Position numbers and translations under genes: made by a program. A stretch of 64,000 bases of DNA from Anodontia alba (taxonomy: Eukaryota > Mollusca > Bivalvia > Lucinida > Lucinidae), in NCBI GenBank assembly GCA_964016985.1, contig OZ024824.1:46793168-46857167 (forward strand), in the 5' to 3' direction. This document shows, piece after piece, positions 32,433 through 44,699 of this stretch. Below the pieces are notes generated by a model. The model had not been told where the DNA came from and made no database searches. It saw nothing but the letters and a program-made list of their open reading frames with translations. How positions within the stretch are numbered: the stretch's first letter is position 1; every line of letters starts with the position of its first letter.

Positions 32433-32832
32433 CACAGTGTATAACCGTACAGTCACTAAATCGGAAGCGACAATGGACTGTACACCCTAAAATCATTAGT
32501 TCGAAGTAAACAAGTTGATAGGCAACACGGTCAAAAGCGCGTAAGTCTATACTGAAATTTTTCTTTTAGATGCGGTTTTCAACATTGGGGAGAGAATCGG
32601 ATGTACGTTACCTGTAGCATTGTGAATTTGACATATTTCGACCCAATCTGTGTGTAAAAACCGACTCATTCTGCTCAATCACCAGTTTTGCTTTATTTTC
32701 TGCCGATCGACACGGACAATCAGGGCTAAAATAACCAGAATTATGGCATCATTTCTGTTAAAACCAACATAAAATCATTGCTACATCTTTATCCTGTGAT
32801 GTCTAATAGCTGAATCCATCGAGATATTACTA
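32433..32832 (-). promoter_or_regulatory. CpG-richer unique island, candidate internal promoter
   Basis: This ~400 bp is not repetitive and has many CG dinucleotides (GCGCG, TCGAAG, CCGATCGACACGG) compared with its A+T-rich, CpG-poor surroundings. It contains the candidate first coding exon at 32612-32669, on the same strand as the Tudor gene and upstream of the Tudor core exon. No TATA box in a convincing place was seen. Promoter role is inference. Confidence 0.35.
32612..32669 (-). CDS. Candidate alternative first exon of the Tudor gene
   Basis: On the minus strand, an ATG in fair context (AGAATGAG, A at -3) is preceded 9 nt upstream by an in-frame stop. It opens 19 codons, MSRFLHTDWVEICQIHNAT, and then reaches a donor CTACAG/GTAACG. 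The exon ends in phase 1, exactly what the 29330-29465 Tudor exon needs, and lies 3.1 kb upstream of it inside the 17-kb intron. This would give a shorter isoform that starts just before the Tudor core and lacks the 46645-46807 segment. Evidence is limited to splice signal, phase and the unique CpG-rich context. A 58-bp match to these rules can arise by chance. Confidence 0.35.
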
Positions 32833-32833
32833 T

Positions 32834-35800
32834 AAACAAGAGGACCATGATGGTCCTATATTGCTCACCTGACCAAACAGATTTGCATATTTACTGTTGA
32901 AGTTTCAGCCAAGTTCACTGCTCTAGGATTTTTGTATAAACTTTATAGCACTAACCACCCCCACCCCCTCCACCACACCCCCGGCCATGTTTTTTTACAA
33001 ATCTTGACGACTTGAACTGAATCTTAAAAGAGGGTCACCAAAGGAACATTCCTGCCAAGTTATATTGAAATTGGTCTAGTGGTTTAAAAAGTTTTATATA
33101 GCTATAAAGCCCTATGCCCTAACGGCCATGTTTTTTGACGAATCATGACAGCTTGAACAAACTTGGTACAGGGTCACCAAAGGAACATTCCTGCCAAGTT
33201 AAATTGAAATCTGTTCAGTGGTTTCTGACAAGAAGATTTTTAAAGTTTTCTATTTAGATATATAGGGAAAATAAGCCCCACCCCATGGCAGCCATGTTTT
33301 TTGACGAATCATGATTGCTTGTACAATCTTGATAGAGGTTCACCGAAGCAAAACATTCCAGCCAAGTAATATTGAAATCCGTCATGGGGTATGTGACGAA
33401 GAATTTTAAAATTTTCTATGCAGATATATGGGGGCCATGGTTTTTGACGTATCATGAAGGCTTGAACAATCTTGGTAAAAGGTCACCAAAGCAACATTCC
33501 TGCCAAGTTACATTGAACTCGGTCCAACTGTTTCTTACGGGAAGATTTTTAAAGTTTTCTATATAGATATATAGGGAAAATAAGCCCCGCCCCCTAGCGG
33601 CCATGTTTTTTGATGAATCATGACGGCTTGAACAATCTTTGTAGAGGGTCACCAAAGAAACATTCCTGCCAAGTTGTATTGAAATTGGTCCATTGGTTTC
33701 TGAAAAGAAGATTTTTAAAGTTTTATATATAGATATATTGGGAAAATAAGCCCTGCCCCCGGCAGCCATGTTTTTTGACAAATCATGATTACTTGAACAA
33801 TCTTAGTAGAGGGTCACCAAGGAAACATTTCTGCAAAGTTATAATGAAATCGGTTCAGTGGTTTCTGACAAGAAGAGTTTTAAAGTTTTCTATAGATATA
33901 TAAGGAAAATAAGCCCCGACTCCTGGCGGCCATGTTTTTTGACGAATCATGACGGCTTGAACAATCTTAATAGAGGGTTACATAAGAAACATTCCTGCAA
34001 TGTTACATTGAAATCGGTCAAGTGGTTTCTGAAAAGACTATTAAAATTTTCTATATAGATATAAAGGAAAATAAGCCCCGCCCCCTAGCGGCCATGTTTT
34101 TTGACAAATCATAACGGTTTGAACAATCTTGGTAAAGGGTCACCAAGGAAACATTTCTGCGAAGTTATATTGAAATCAGTCCTGTGGTTTCTGACGACAA
34201 GATTTTTTCAAGTTTTCTATACAGATATATATGGAAAATAAGCCCCGCACCCCCTAGCGGCCATGTTCTTTGACAAATCATGACGGCTTGAACAATCTTG
34301 ATAGAGGGTCACTAAGGAAACATTTCTACCAAGTTATATTGAAATCGGTCCAATCGTTTATGACAAGAAGATTTTTAAAGTTTCTATATAGATATATAGG
34401 GAAAATTAACCCCGCTTCCCCTAGCGGCCATGTTTTTTAACGAATCATGGCGGCTTGAACCATCTTGGTAGAGGATCATCGAAGAAACATTACTGCAAAA
34501 TTATATTGAAATCCGTCCCGTGCTTTATGACAAGAAGATTTTTAAAGTTTTCTGTATAGATATATAAGGAAAATAAGCCCCTCCCCCCTGGCGGTGATGT
34601 TTTTGACAAATCCAAATGGCTTGAACAATCTTGCAACAGGATCACCAAAGGAACATTTCTGCAAAATCATATGGAAATCGGTCCAGTGGTTTCGGACAAG
34701 AAGATTTTTAAAGTTTTCTATACAGATATATACTGAAAATAAACCCCAACCCTGGCGGCCATGTTTTTTTTACAAATCCAAATGGCTTGAACAATCTTCC
34801 TAGAGGATCACCAAGGGAACATTTCTGCAAAATTATATGGAAATCGGTCCAGTGGTTTCGGACAAGAAGATTTTTAAAGTTTTCTATACAGATATATACT
34901 GAAAATAAACCCCGCCCCCTGGTGGCCATGTTTTTTTACAAATCCAAATGGCTTGAACAATCTTCCTAGAGGATCACCAAGGGAACATTTCTGCAAAATT
35001 ATATGGAAATCGGTCCAGTGGTTTGGACAAGAAGATTTTTAAAGTTTTCTATATCGATTATATAGGGAAAATAAGCCCCGCCCCCTGGCGGCCATGTTTT
35101 TTGACCAATCCAAATGGCTTGAACAATCTTGGTAGAGGATCACCAAAGGAACATTTTTTTGCAAAATTATATGGAAATCGGTCCAGTGGTTTCAGACAAG
35201 ATGATTTTTTAAGTTTTCTGTATAGATATATAGGGAAAATAAGCCTCGCCCCCTGGCGGTCATGTTTTTTGATGAATCCAAATGGATTGAACAATCTTGG
35301 TAGAGGATAGCCATAGGAACATTACTGCAAAATTATATTGAAATCCGTCCAGTGGTTTCGGACAAGAAGATTTTTAAAGTTTTCTATATACTTATATTGG
35401 GAAAATAAGCCCCTCCCCCTGGTGGCCATGTTTTTTGACAAATCCAAATGGCTTGAACAATCTTCCTAGAGGATCACCAAAGGAACATTTTTGCAAAATT
35501 ATATTGAAATCGGTCCAGTGGTTTGGACAAGAAGATTTTTAAAGTTTTCTATATAGATTATATAGGGAAAATAAGCCCCACCCCCTGACGGCCATGTTTT
35601 CTGACGAATCCGAATGGCTTGAACAATCTTGGTACAGGGTCACCAAAGGAACATTTTTGCAAAATTATATGGAAATCGGTCCAGTGGTTTCAGACAAGAA
35701 GATTTTTAAAGTTTTCTATCTAGATATATAGGGAAAATAAGCCCCGCCCCCTGGCGGCCATGTTTTTTGACAAATCCAAATGGCTTGTACAATCTTGGTA

Positions 35801-37131
35801 CAGGATCACCAAGGGAACATTTCTGCAAAATTATATTGAAATCGGTCCAGTGGTTTCAGACAAGAAGACTTTTAAACTTTTCTATATAGATATATAGGGA
35901 AAATAAGCCCCGCCCCCTGTCGGACATGTTTTTTGACCAATCCAAATGGCTTGAACAATCTTGGTAGAGGATCACAAAAGATACATTTCTGCAAAATTAT
36001 ATTGAAATCCGTCCAGTGGTTTCTGACAACAAGATTTTTAAAGTTTTCTATACAGATATATAGGGAAAATAAGCCCCACCCACTGGCAGCCATGTTTTTT
36101 GATGAATCCAAATGGCTTGAACAATCTTGGTAGAGGATCACCAAAGGAACATTTCTGCAAAATTATATTGAAACTGGTCCAGTGGTTTCTGACGAGAAGA
36201 TTTTTAAAGTTTTCTATATAGATATATAGGGAAAATAAGCCCCACCCCGTGGCGGCCATGTTTTTTGACAAATCCAAATGTCTCGAACAATCTTGGTAGA
36301 GGATCACCAAAGGAACATTTCTGCAAAATTATATTGATATCGGTCTAGTGGTTTCTGACAAGAAGATTTTTAAAGTTTTCTATACAGATATATAGGGAAA
36401 GTAAGCCCCACCCCCTGGCGGCCATGTTTTTTGACGAATCCAAAAGGCTTGAACAATCTTGGTAGAGGATCACCAAAGGAACATTTCTGCAAAATTATAT
36501 TGAAATTGGTCCAGTGGTTTCTGACAAGAAGATTTTTAAAGTTTTCTATACAGATATATAGGGAAAATAAGCCCTGCCCCCTAGCGGCCATGTTTTTTGA
36601 CGAATCCAAAAGGCTTGAACAATCTTGGTAGAGGATCACCAAAGGAACATTTCTGCAAAATTATATTGAAATTGGTCCAGTGGTTTCTGACAAGAAGATT
36701 TTTAAAGTTTTCTATATACATATATAGGGAAAATAAGCCCCACCCCCTGGCGGCCATGATTTTGACGAATCCAAATGGCTTGAACAATCTTGGTAGAGGA
36801 TCACCAAAGGAACATTTCTGCAAAATTTTATTGAAATCGGTCCAGTGGTTTCTGACGAGAAGATTTTTTGAGTTTTTAGATAAAAAATCTATCTTTAGCT
36901 CCTGTGACGTAGATATGCAATGGACCGGAACCATTTGAACAACTTTGAAAGAGGATCAACCAAGGATCATTCCTGTGACATTTGGTCAAAATCCAATCAG
37001 TGGTTTAGGAGGAGATGTTGTTTAAAGATTGTGAACGGACGGAGGGACAGACGGACGGACAGACGGACGACGACGGACGGTGAGTGATCACAATACCTCA
37101 CCTTGAGCCTTCGGCTCAGGTGAGCTAAAAA
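32834..37131 (+). mobile_element. HLE-A copy 8, complete, large (~25 monomers)
   Basis: 5' hairpin AGGACCATGATGGTCCT and GCTCACCTGA; 3' GACGGACGGACAGACGGACG, GTGAGTGATCACAA, then hairpin TTGAGCCTTCGGCTCAGG and TGAGCTAAAAA. Monomers of about 165 bp shift from a CATGACGGCTTGAAC type (33.1-34.5 kb) to a CCAAATGGCTTGAAC type (34.6-36.9 kb), so two subfamilies were amplified in separate blocks. No real coding sequence. Confidence 0.78.
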
Positions 37132-37195
37132 TATCGTTTTTGGATGCTTTCATTGGAATCATCATTTGCTGAGATGGATATCAATCATTTCTTGA

Positions 37196-38496
37196 AAACA
37201 AGAGGGCCATGATGGCCCTGTAATGCTCACCTGAGCAACATAGCACTTTGAGAGCCTGATCTAGAACTGATCAAGGCAAACATTCTGATCAAAGTTCAAA
37301 ATGATTATATCAACAAGTAAGACAATGTAGCATGTCTAATGGACTGTGAAATAAAGGTCAAGGTCAAATATGGATGACTGCACTCAAGAGGCCATGCTAA
37401 GATGTATGCATGTAGTAAGTATCACTGGCTGTAGGAGCAATAGTTACTGAGAAACTGACCTAAACAAACACTTCACAAGTACCAAATATCACTCTGTAGG
37501 ACCAATAATTACTGAGAAACTGACCTAAATGGAAAAACTTAAGAGAGTCACTGGACAGAAAACTATACATCACCTTGAAATCATCAAGACAAACATTCTG
37601 AGCAAGATTCCTGATGATCACTTCAAAAATGTGGCCTCTAGAGCATCAACAAGGTTTTCCTTTGATTTGGCCAGGTGAACTAGTTTTTGATATCAAGTGA
37701 CCCAGTTTTAAACTAGACCTAGAAATCATCGACAAACATTTTGAGCAATATTTATGATGATTATTTCAAAAATGTGACCTCTGGAGTGTTAACAGTTTTC
37801 TGCTGGTTTGGCCAGGTCACCTACATGTAGTTTTTGACCCCATGTGACCCAGTTTCAAATCTGACCTAGAAAGCATCAAGACAAACATTTTGAGCAAGAT
37901 TCATGACGATTGCTTCAAAAATGTGACCGGTAGAGTGTTAACAAGGTTTTCTGCTGATTTGGCCAGGTGACCTAGTTTTTGACCCCAAGTCACCCAGTTT
38001 CAAACTTGACCTAGAAATCATCAATAAAAACATGTTGAGCAAGTGTCATGATCATTACTTGAAAAATGTGATCACTAGAGTGTTAACAAGGTCTTCTGCT
38101 GATCTGGCCAGGTGACCTAGTTTTTTACCCCAGGTGACCCAGTTTCGAACCTGACCTAAAAGTCATCAAGACAAACATTTTGAGCAAGATTCATGATGAT
38201 TGCTTAAAAAATGTGACCGCTAGAGTGTTAACAAAGTTTTGTGCTGATTTGGCCCCGTGACCTAGTTTTTGACTCCAAGTGACCCAGTTTTGAACTTGAC
38301 CTAGAACTCATCAAGACAAACATTTTGAGCAAGATTCATGATGATTGCTTCAAAAATGTGACCGCTAGAGTGATAAGATTTTATGCTGATTTGGCCAGGT
38401 GACCTAGTTTTTTACCCCGGGTGTTCCAGTTTCGAACTTGACCTAGAAGTCATCAAGACAAACATTTTGAGCCAGATTCATGATGATTGCTTGAAA
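37196..38496 (+). mobile_element. HLE-A copy 9, 3'-truncated
   Basis: 5' hairpin AGGGCCATGATGGCCCT and GCTCACCTGAGCAACATAGC. About seven ~155-bp monomers carry TCATCAAGACAAACATTTTG, GGCCAGGTGACCTAGTTTTT and ACCCAGTTTC. Stops inside a monomer at the inverted-repeat block that begins near 38497. Confidence 0.7.
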
Positions 38497-38822
38497 AATG
38501 AAGTTTTTTTAAAAGTAAAACATATTTTAACGAGTAATACTTAACCTATAGATAATGTGCTATTCTCTTCTGTTTTCACACCTTCCACAGAAAAAACGAC
38601 CTTTCAGTCGTTAATTAAAGTCTTAAACCAGAAGGTCCCTTAGGCAGTTACCTGTGTGACGTAACTCTTCCCGCTCAATTGACCACGTGTCAGTTTCTTT
38701 TATGTGTAAAACAATAGACACAATTAGGAGAGATAAGCGAGGGTGGGCAGAGGGAGATAATTGATTATCTATAGGTTAAGTATTACTCGTTAAAATATGT
38801 TTTACTTTTAAAAAACTTCATT
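38497..38822. mobile_element. MITE-like element with ~60-bp terminal inverted repeats
   Basis: Left arm AAAAGTAAAACATATTTTAA (38511-) and CGAGTAATACTTAACC; right arm the inverse, GGTTAAGTATTACTCG and TTTTACTTTT, to about 38820. The pairing extends outward to AAAATGAAG / CTTCATTTT. The middle contains the 161-bp segment that recurs inverted at 44402-44562. Confidence 0.65.
38541..38701 (+). repeat. 161-bp inverted repeat, left arm
   Basis: TTAACCTATAGATAATGTGC through ACCACGTGTCAGTTTC, matching 44402-44562 in inverse orientation with about one visible difference. Contains the E-box-like CACGTG and TGACGTAAC. Confidence 0.8.
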
Positions 38823-41800
38823 TTAACTTCATAATACATTAACCTATAGATAATGTGCTAGAATTTGCAGAATAGGAGGGAGGTGCTCTCCTAATACTAA
38901 CACCAATAATATCTCACCACTTCTGGTTAAGACTCAGGAAACTCTAAGGAATCAGATACATTCTAATTCTATATTTAATAGAAAGAATGATCTAGATTCA
39001 CAAAATAACATATCTTTAAGGTGTTATGATCTAACAACCGTATATATAATAGTAGACTCTAGAGGAAGCCAGTTCTCAAGTCTCAGAGACCTAATATTGC
39101 CCCCCCCCCCCCCCCCCCCCCTTTTTTTTTTCTTTTTGGGAAACAACAATTGGCTTCAAAAAGAAAAAGGAGTCACTGAGACATAACATAAATATTCCAT
39201 CGCAAAGTAAGCTAGGAATATAGAAATATTTTCAAAACAAAATTTGTAAAACAAAAATGCCAAGACCATACATTGTAAGTAGTCTATGTAGGGTCTTGAA
39301 TAAATAAGGAAAAGTCTACTCGGTGGAGTTTCCTATAGATAACTGACATATGTAGATATTTTGGATAAAACTCTAGATATGTGAAGCTATGTAATTTTTT
39401 AGATTCTGTTAATTGGAGCGACAGGACAGTTTCCGATGAACAGACACAGACTTAAAATAACCATAATGTATAATTATTTCCCTTGATCAAATTAAAGAAG
39501 GGGAGATAATAAAAGTAGATGGAGTTAACTTAACTATAACTAAGTTATCCATCAGAAGAAAAAGGTATAGACAAACATAATGGTGCAAACTATTGCTAGA
39601 CTAATTGTATTACGAATTTTTAGTCAAGCAAGAAATAATACAGAGTTTGCATAAAACTGCTGGGAAGAAAAAACAACCTAAACCATTGATAGTTAGTTTT
39701 GTCATAGACATATAAAAGCGTTTGATGTCCTGACAAAATAATAAAGAAGAAACTGTCAACATCATAACTTAAGAGTTTGACAGAGAATAAGAGGGATAAG
39801 AATAAGGTTGATCGCAGCTAACTGTAAGACGGTCATAGTTTGGCTAAATCTTACCGTATTGATAAGATTAAGCAATAATAAATAAGCTGGATAGAATCTT
39901 TCTATACCAGAAGAATGCCATGAAAAGTACTCCTGAGTAAATAATCATGGAAATCAAGAAATGTTAAAAAATCCACTTTGAAATGACAAATCAAAATGTT
40001 CATAAAAAGAGAAGGACTCAAAGAAAAAGTAATAGTGTGATAATCTCTGAAGAAAGATTTTACAATATTACTGATTAATAATCTCAAAAAACACTTAATT
40101 TATAAGTTAAGAGATAGTATTAGATAGTATTACTATTCTATACGCATATTTAAGAATAGTAAGAAATATATGAATACTAAATTAAAATTATACTACGGAA
40201 CAAAATTCCTGCTATAAATAAAAGGTTAAGCATAACTATTTATTAAGCAAGGAATTATTAAACATATAAATCGCTATAAAATTACTGCCCAGAAATTTTA
40301 TAGATAAATATTCAATCAAATTTTTAGAATTGAATATTAATAGAATAAGATCTATGTCTGCATAATTGGTAATTCCTGAAATATCAAATTACATACTCGC
40401 AAATGAATTCAGGAAGAAAATATATATACATATATACTCTCGAGATCTATGCGTAAACCATAGAGAGTAATAAAATAATAGTATTACCACGATCCCTGAC
40501 GGAAGGGTAAAAACATGTATATGAAAGAGATAATAATTAATTTAACGTCATATAGGTTTAAGATAAAATTTGATTAATCTTTAACCAATATGCAGCAACA
40601 GTGACTCGATATTCTGTATTCGTACGTAGAAAAAGAGTACTTAGTCATTAGAATTTTGTATGATTGAAATAGAGATAATGGGATCTAAAAGGATGTATCT
40701 CCATGAACTGAATCGAAGGATAATATCCATTCTAAAAAAACTAAGGCTTGTTTTAGGCTTAGTTTAACAAGCGTAGAATTGAATTATTTCCAAGTATTCA
40801 TGAAGTCGTTATGCTCTGAATACTGAGAAAAATGTTAAAATATTGTTTAGGAAATAAACAAGTGACTGGTCCACAATGTTAGCTAGATTTAAACCTGGAA
40901 GGTAGCGAGAAGGTCAATCTAACTTAAAAGTAAGATGAGAAAGATAAATAATGAAGATAGATATATAAATATCAGTATAATATATTATCTCCAACTATTA
41001 TCAAATAATCTGAATGTTTAAAAGCATAAATACTACTCGAAAGTTTATTTACCGAATGTATAATCAGAGAAACTTTCAGTATGTTCAAAAACGTATCACA
41101 AAAGTAAGGTCTGACCAGGAACGTAGGTGCAGCACTTACTAAGTTGTGAAGTCAATATAAACATATTCTATATTATAAATTGAAGCAGTGCATTTCAAAA
41201 TCATCGAAACGTCTTGAAATGACTTATTGTGTGGAAAAATAAATAAATATCCAGTTTCGGAAAAGATATTTATCTATATATATATAGACCATTTTTGATG
41301 CGGACTGGAGATCAAGATATTAATCTTTGCATTATTCGCAAACTGAACTTGAACTCTTAGCGAGAATTACTAAGATCCCTTTAACGAATGTAAACATACA
41401 GAAGGGGTAAAGAGATAATTAAGTGTGTCTTAATTCTTTACCGGCTCGTAATTAAGGATTTTTTCCCTTTTGTCTAAGCCTAGACTATAGATTGATTAAT
41501 ATGAATATAATAATATCTGCTATTATGAGGTAAACTCTCGTTAATTAACCTCTAAGCATATATCAAAAATATATATCAACATAATCTAGAGCTTCGGTAA
41601 GTTTAGAGGAAGGAAATGATTGACTTTGGAAGTTTCTGAATAGTTACAAAGTCAATAAAAAAAATATCAAAAGGAAAGTATTGTATATAATATCTAATTC
41701 AGGCAATAAAAATCTGTCACGTACTGAATAATTAATGCCTTTACTAAATATGTATCCATTGTCAATACCAAAGTGCAAGAAAATTTTGATTGACATGGAC

Positions 41801-42839
41801 TCTAGTTACAAATAAAATATTAGAGGTATAGAGCTAGTCGAAGCAAAACTATTCCTCAATAAGATAAAGTAGACCTATAATATACGAGGATTAATTGGGT
41901 CTAGAAATTATAATCATAATAAAATTATTATTCCAATATGAAGAATCTTCGGCGTAATAGTTTTTACTGAGGCAAAAATATCTGGTATACTGCTATCGTA
42001 GTCTTAAATGATCCAGAAGAAAAAATAAAACAGGCAAAGTAAAGAACATATCAAATTATATCTATGCCTAAATATAAGATTTTCTTCTTATTTATTATTT
42101 TATAGCAGAGTTTAGACAGAACACGACTGATCTAGACTCTTATATAATCAATCAAAAGATAGTATGAAATAGAATAATAGCTTATCGGATCAACTATTTT
42201 CCATGTAGAAAAGGCAAAAGGAAAATATGTATCTCAACTAGAATTTTAAATCGTAGTAATCTAGAGAGGTAGGGAATAAATAAATAAAACTGTTAATTTA
42301 TTTATCTGGTTGATGTAAATTTCTGATACCTTAAGAATAAAAAATTAATAGAAAGTAGAAAAGATCGATTGCTACTTTCTTGTCAATTTACTCCTTAGAT
42401 TACATGCTGATTACATATCGGAGCATGTAGAAGAAAACAAGGGAGGAAAGAAGAAAAATTTTTAGATTTCGTGTATATTTTCTTCTTATAAATAACGATA
42501 GTTTTATAGTTCACCTTTGCCCTAGAGCCGAATAAGGTGAATATGTAAGAAGTTAATCTCTTGTAGCGAATAAAAGAGATATAATTATAGCTGGAAGTAT
42601 CTTCTACACTTAGTGAATGAATTTCGAATTTGATCGTAACCGATAATTCTTCATTCATTTTCAATAATAAATATATATATAGAACTTAAGTCAAGTTCAA
42701 AAGTGACTGGACAGAATTCAACAATATAAATGGCTACTAGGTATAAGAACCCATCGCTGTCATTCAATAACCTATAATCCAAGACTATACATGTCTATAG
42801 TGGTTATAAATAAATATATGTTGAGCGAGTACTAGTGAC

Positions 42840-43700
42840 TACTACTCGCACACTAGTAATCCGACACAAGTCTACGAAACTACTGCCCGGTGGAATTTCG
42901 TTAGAATGACCTGGCACTACTCTACGAAGTGCCTCCCGATGAAATTTTCGTTAGAGCCGGAATTTAACCGCTTTCTAGCGAATTAAAGAGATAAAACATC
43001 ATTTGAATGACCTGGCACTAGTCTACGAACTGCTGCCCGGTAAGAATTTTGTTATAGTCGGAAGTTTAACTCTTTCTAGCGGATAAAAGAGATAAAACAT
43101 AAGTTAATTTAAAATATTAATGGAATTACACACCTATAATAAGTCAATGGAATATTAAAGATTCTAGTCTGATTTGGGAAAGACTGTACAGATTTTTTTG
43201 TATAAAAAGTTATTATGTATTTCACTTAATAACCTATATCCATTGACTTAAACGTGAATGGAGCTCTATGAACGATAATAGATTGTTCGGGAATTAGTAA
43301 TCATTATTTTGACACTAGTTACCCGACACAATGACCGGACACTAATATTCGTAACTGTTGCCAGGTAAAGTTACAAGTAATTTGACAAATTGATCGGATA
43401 GTAGTATTCGTAACTCTAGTCCGATGAAAAAGGGAGATTATATATGAAAAACTGAGCGGGCACAAGTATTCGAAACTTTTTCCCGAAGATAATTAATTAT
43501 TAGGCAAAAATTGACCAGACACTTTCTGTAAAAGTTTGCCTGGTGAAAAATCAGAAATAATATAATAATATGACCGGGTATAAGTATCAGAAATATTACA
43601 GATACTTTGCCCAGTGAAAATTTTTTTTTTTAAAAATTAGACATAATGACCGGAAGTTAGTATACGTGACTATTTTGTCCGGTGAAATATGTCAGAAACT
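42840..43700. repeat. Degenerate ~60-bp repeats
   Basis: Repeated motifs GACxGGxCACTAGT, TTCGTAACTxTTGCCCGGTG and TCTAGCGxATAAAAGAGATAA at 42840-43700. Copies are strongly diverged, so this is an old array. Confidence 0.5.
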
Positions 43701-43734
43701 AAGTCTTTCCAGAAAATAATTAAATTATTGACTG

Positions 43735-43882
43735 GAGACTAGTTGACTGGTGCCTGGTTGATCGGTGACTGGTGACTGGGTGACTGGTGACTGGTGCCTG
43801 GTTGACTGGCACCTGGATGACTGGTGCCTGGTTGACTGGCACCTGACTGACTGGTGACTGGTGAAGGATGACTGGTGACTGG
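43735..43882. repeat. Short-period minisatellite (ACTGGTG/CCTGGTTG)
   Basis: Interleaved 7-14-bp units such as GACTGGTGCCTGGTTGACTG over about 150 bp. Confidence 0.8.
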
Positions 43883-44401
43883 TGGACTTAGACTTTATAG
43901 GATACTAAGTACCCAAAGATGCCACCTTGATGGGTCTTACCCTGGCAGTATAGCCATATGGGGTGGGGCTCCCATCAGTAAAGAATTGTCTTATAACCCA
44001 TCAAGGGTTGACAAGTTCTTTACAATCAGCTTCTCCACCATGAGAATCTTTAGCCAACTGAAGATCTCTGCAAACAAAAGTCCAGGAAAAACATATCATA
44101 ATTGCTGAATAACCTGGAACGAAAAGAACAAAAATATTCTGCATATATAAACACGACTATCGAACCGATCCCGCACGAGCGTTGTGCAGAATAGCGAGAG
44201 TCGCGAAAACGCATGTGGAAAAAGACCAGTCAAAAATACATGAAATCGAAAATTGAAAATTTTAAATAATAACACAGAAAGTGAAAGGAGTGATAAATAA
44301 ACAAAAGAAACACAAGGATACATAAATTTATCCGTGAGGAAAGAAATAATCCAAATTTCTATCACAGGTAAATAATCCTTGTTGAATTTCTTTGTCCACA
44401 G

Positions 44402-44562
44402 AAAAGAAACTGACACGTGGTCAATTGAGCGGGAAGAGTTACGTCACACAGGTAACTGCCTAAGGGACCTTCTGGTTTAAGACTTTAATTAACGACTGAA
44501 AGGTCGTTTTTTCTGTGGAAGGTGTGAAAACAGAATAGAATAGCACATTATCTATAGGTTAA
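44402..44562 (-). repeat. 161-bp inverted repeat, right arm
   Basis: GAAACTGACACGTGGTCAAT through GCACATTATCTATAGGTTAA, the inverse of 38541-38701. Near-identity implies recent origin or gene conversion. Next to it, 44581-44712 is a direct repeat of 38840-38970 (GCTAGAATTTG, AGGAGGGAGGTGCTC). Confidence 0.8.
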
Positions 44563-44699
44563 TGTATTATGAAGTTAAAATTAACCTATGGTAAATGTGC
44601 TAGAATTTGTAGATTAGGAGGGAGGTGCTCCCCTATTTCTAACACAAATATATATATAGATTCCCTTAAATTCCAGTTTAAGACTCGGGAAACTCTATG

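Larger units (their letters stand above)
38823..44579. other. 5.8-kb very A+T-rich block bounded by 39-bp inverted repeats
   Basis: Left TTAACTTCATAATACATTAA (38823-) is the exact inverse of the sequence ending at about 44579. The 161-bp inverted pair lies just outside the left terminus and just inside the right one. Inside, A+T content rises sharply, with dense TATATA, TAATAA and AGATAA words and almost no frames above 60 codons. A C/T homopolymer run sits at 39101-39130. At 42840-43690, ~60-bp degenerate repeats (GACCGGACACTA, GTATTCGTAACT, TGCCCGGTGAAA) recur. No gene or RNA was recognised. Confidence 0.55.

Noticed and set aside
33372..36940. Frames of 60-117 codons with shared peptides on both strands in HLE-A8, and similar ones at 51.8-54.3 kb
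   Set aside because: Same peptides appear in all frames and strands of the 165-bp monomer; no domain or start context.
43880..44100. Minus-strand coding-like phrases at the edge of the A+T block
   Set aside because: Stops interrupt the frame and no domain could be recognised.
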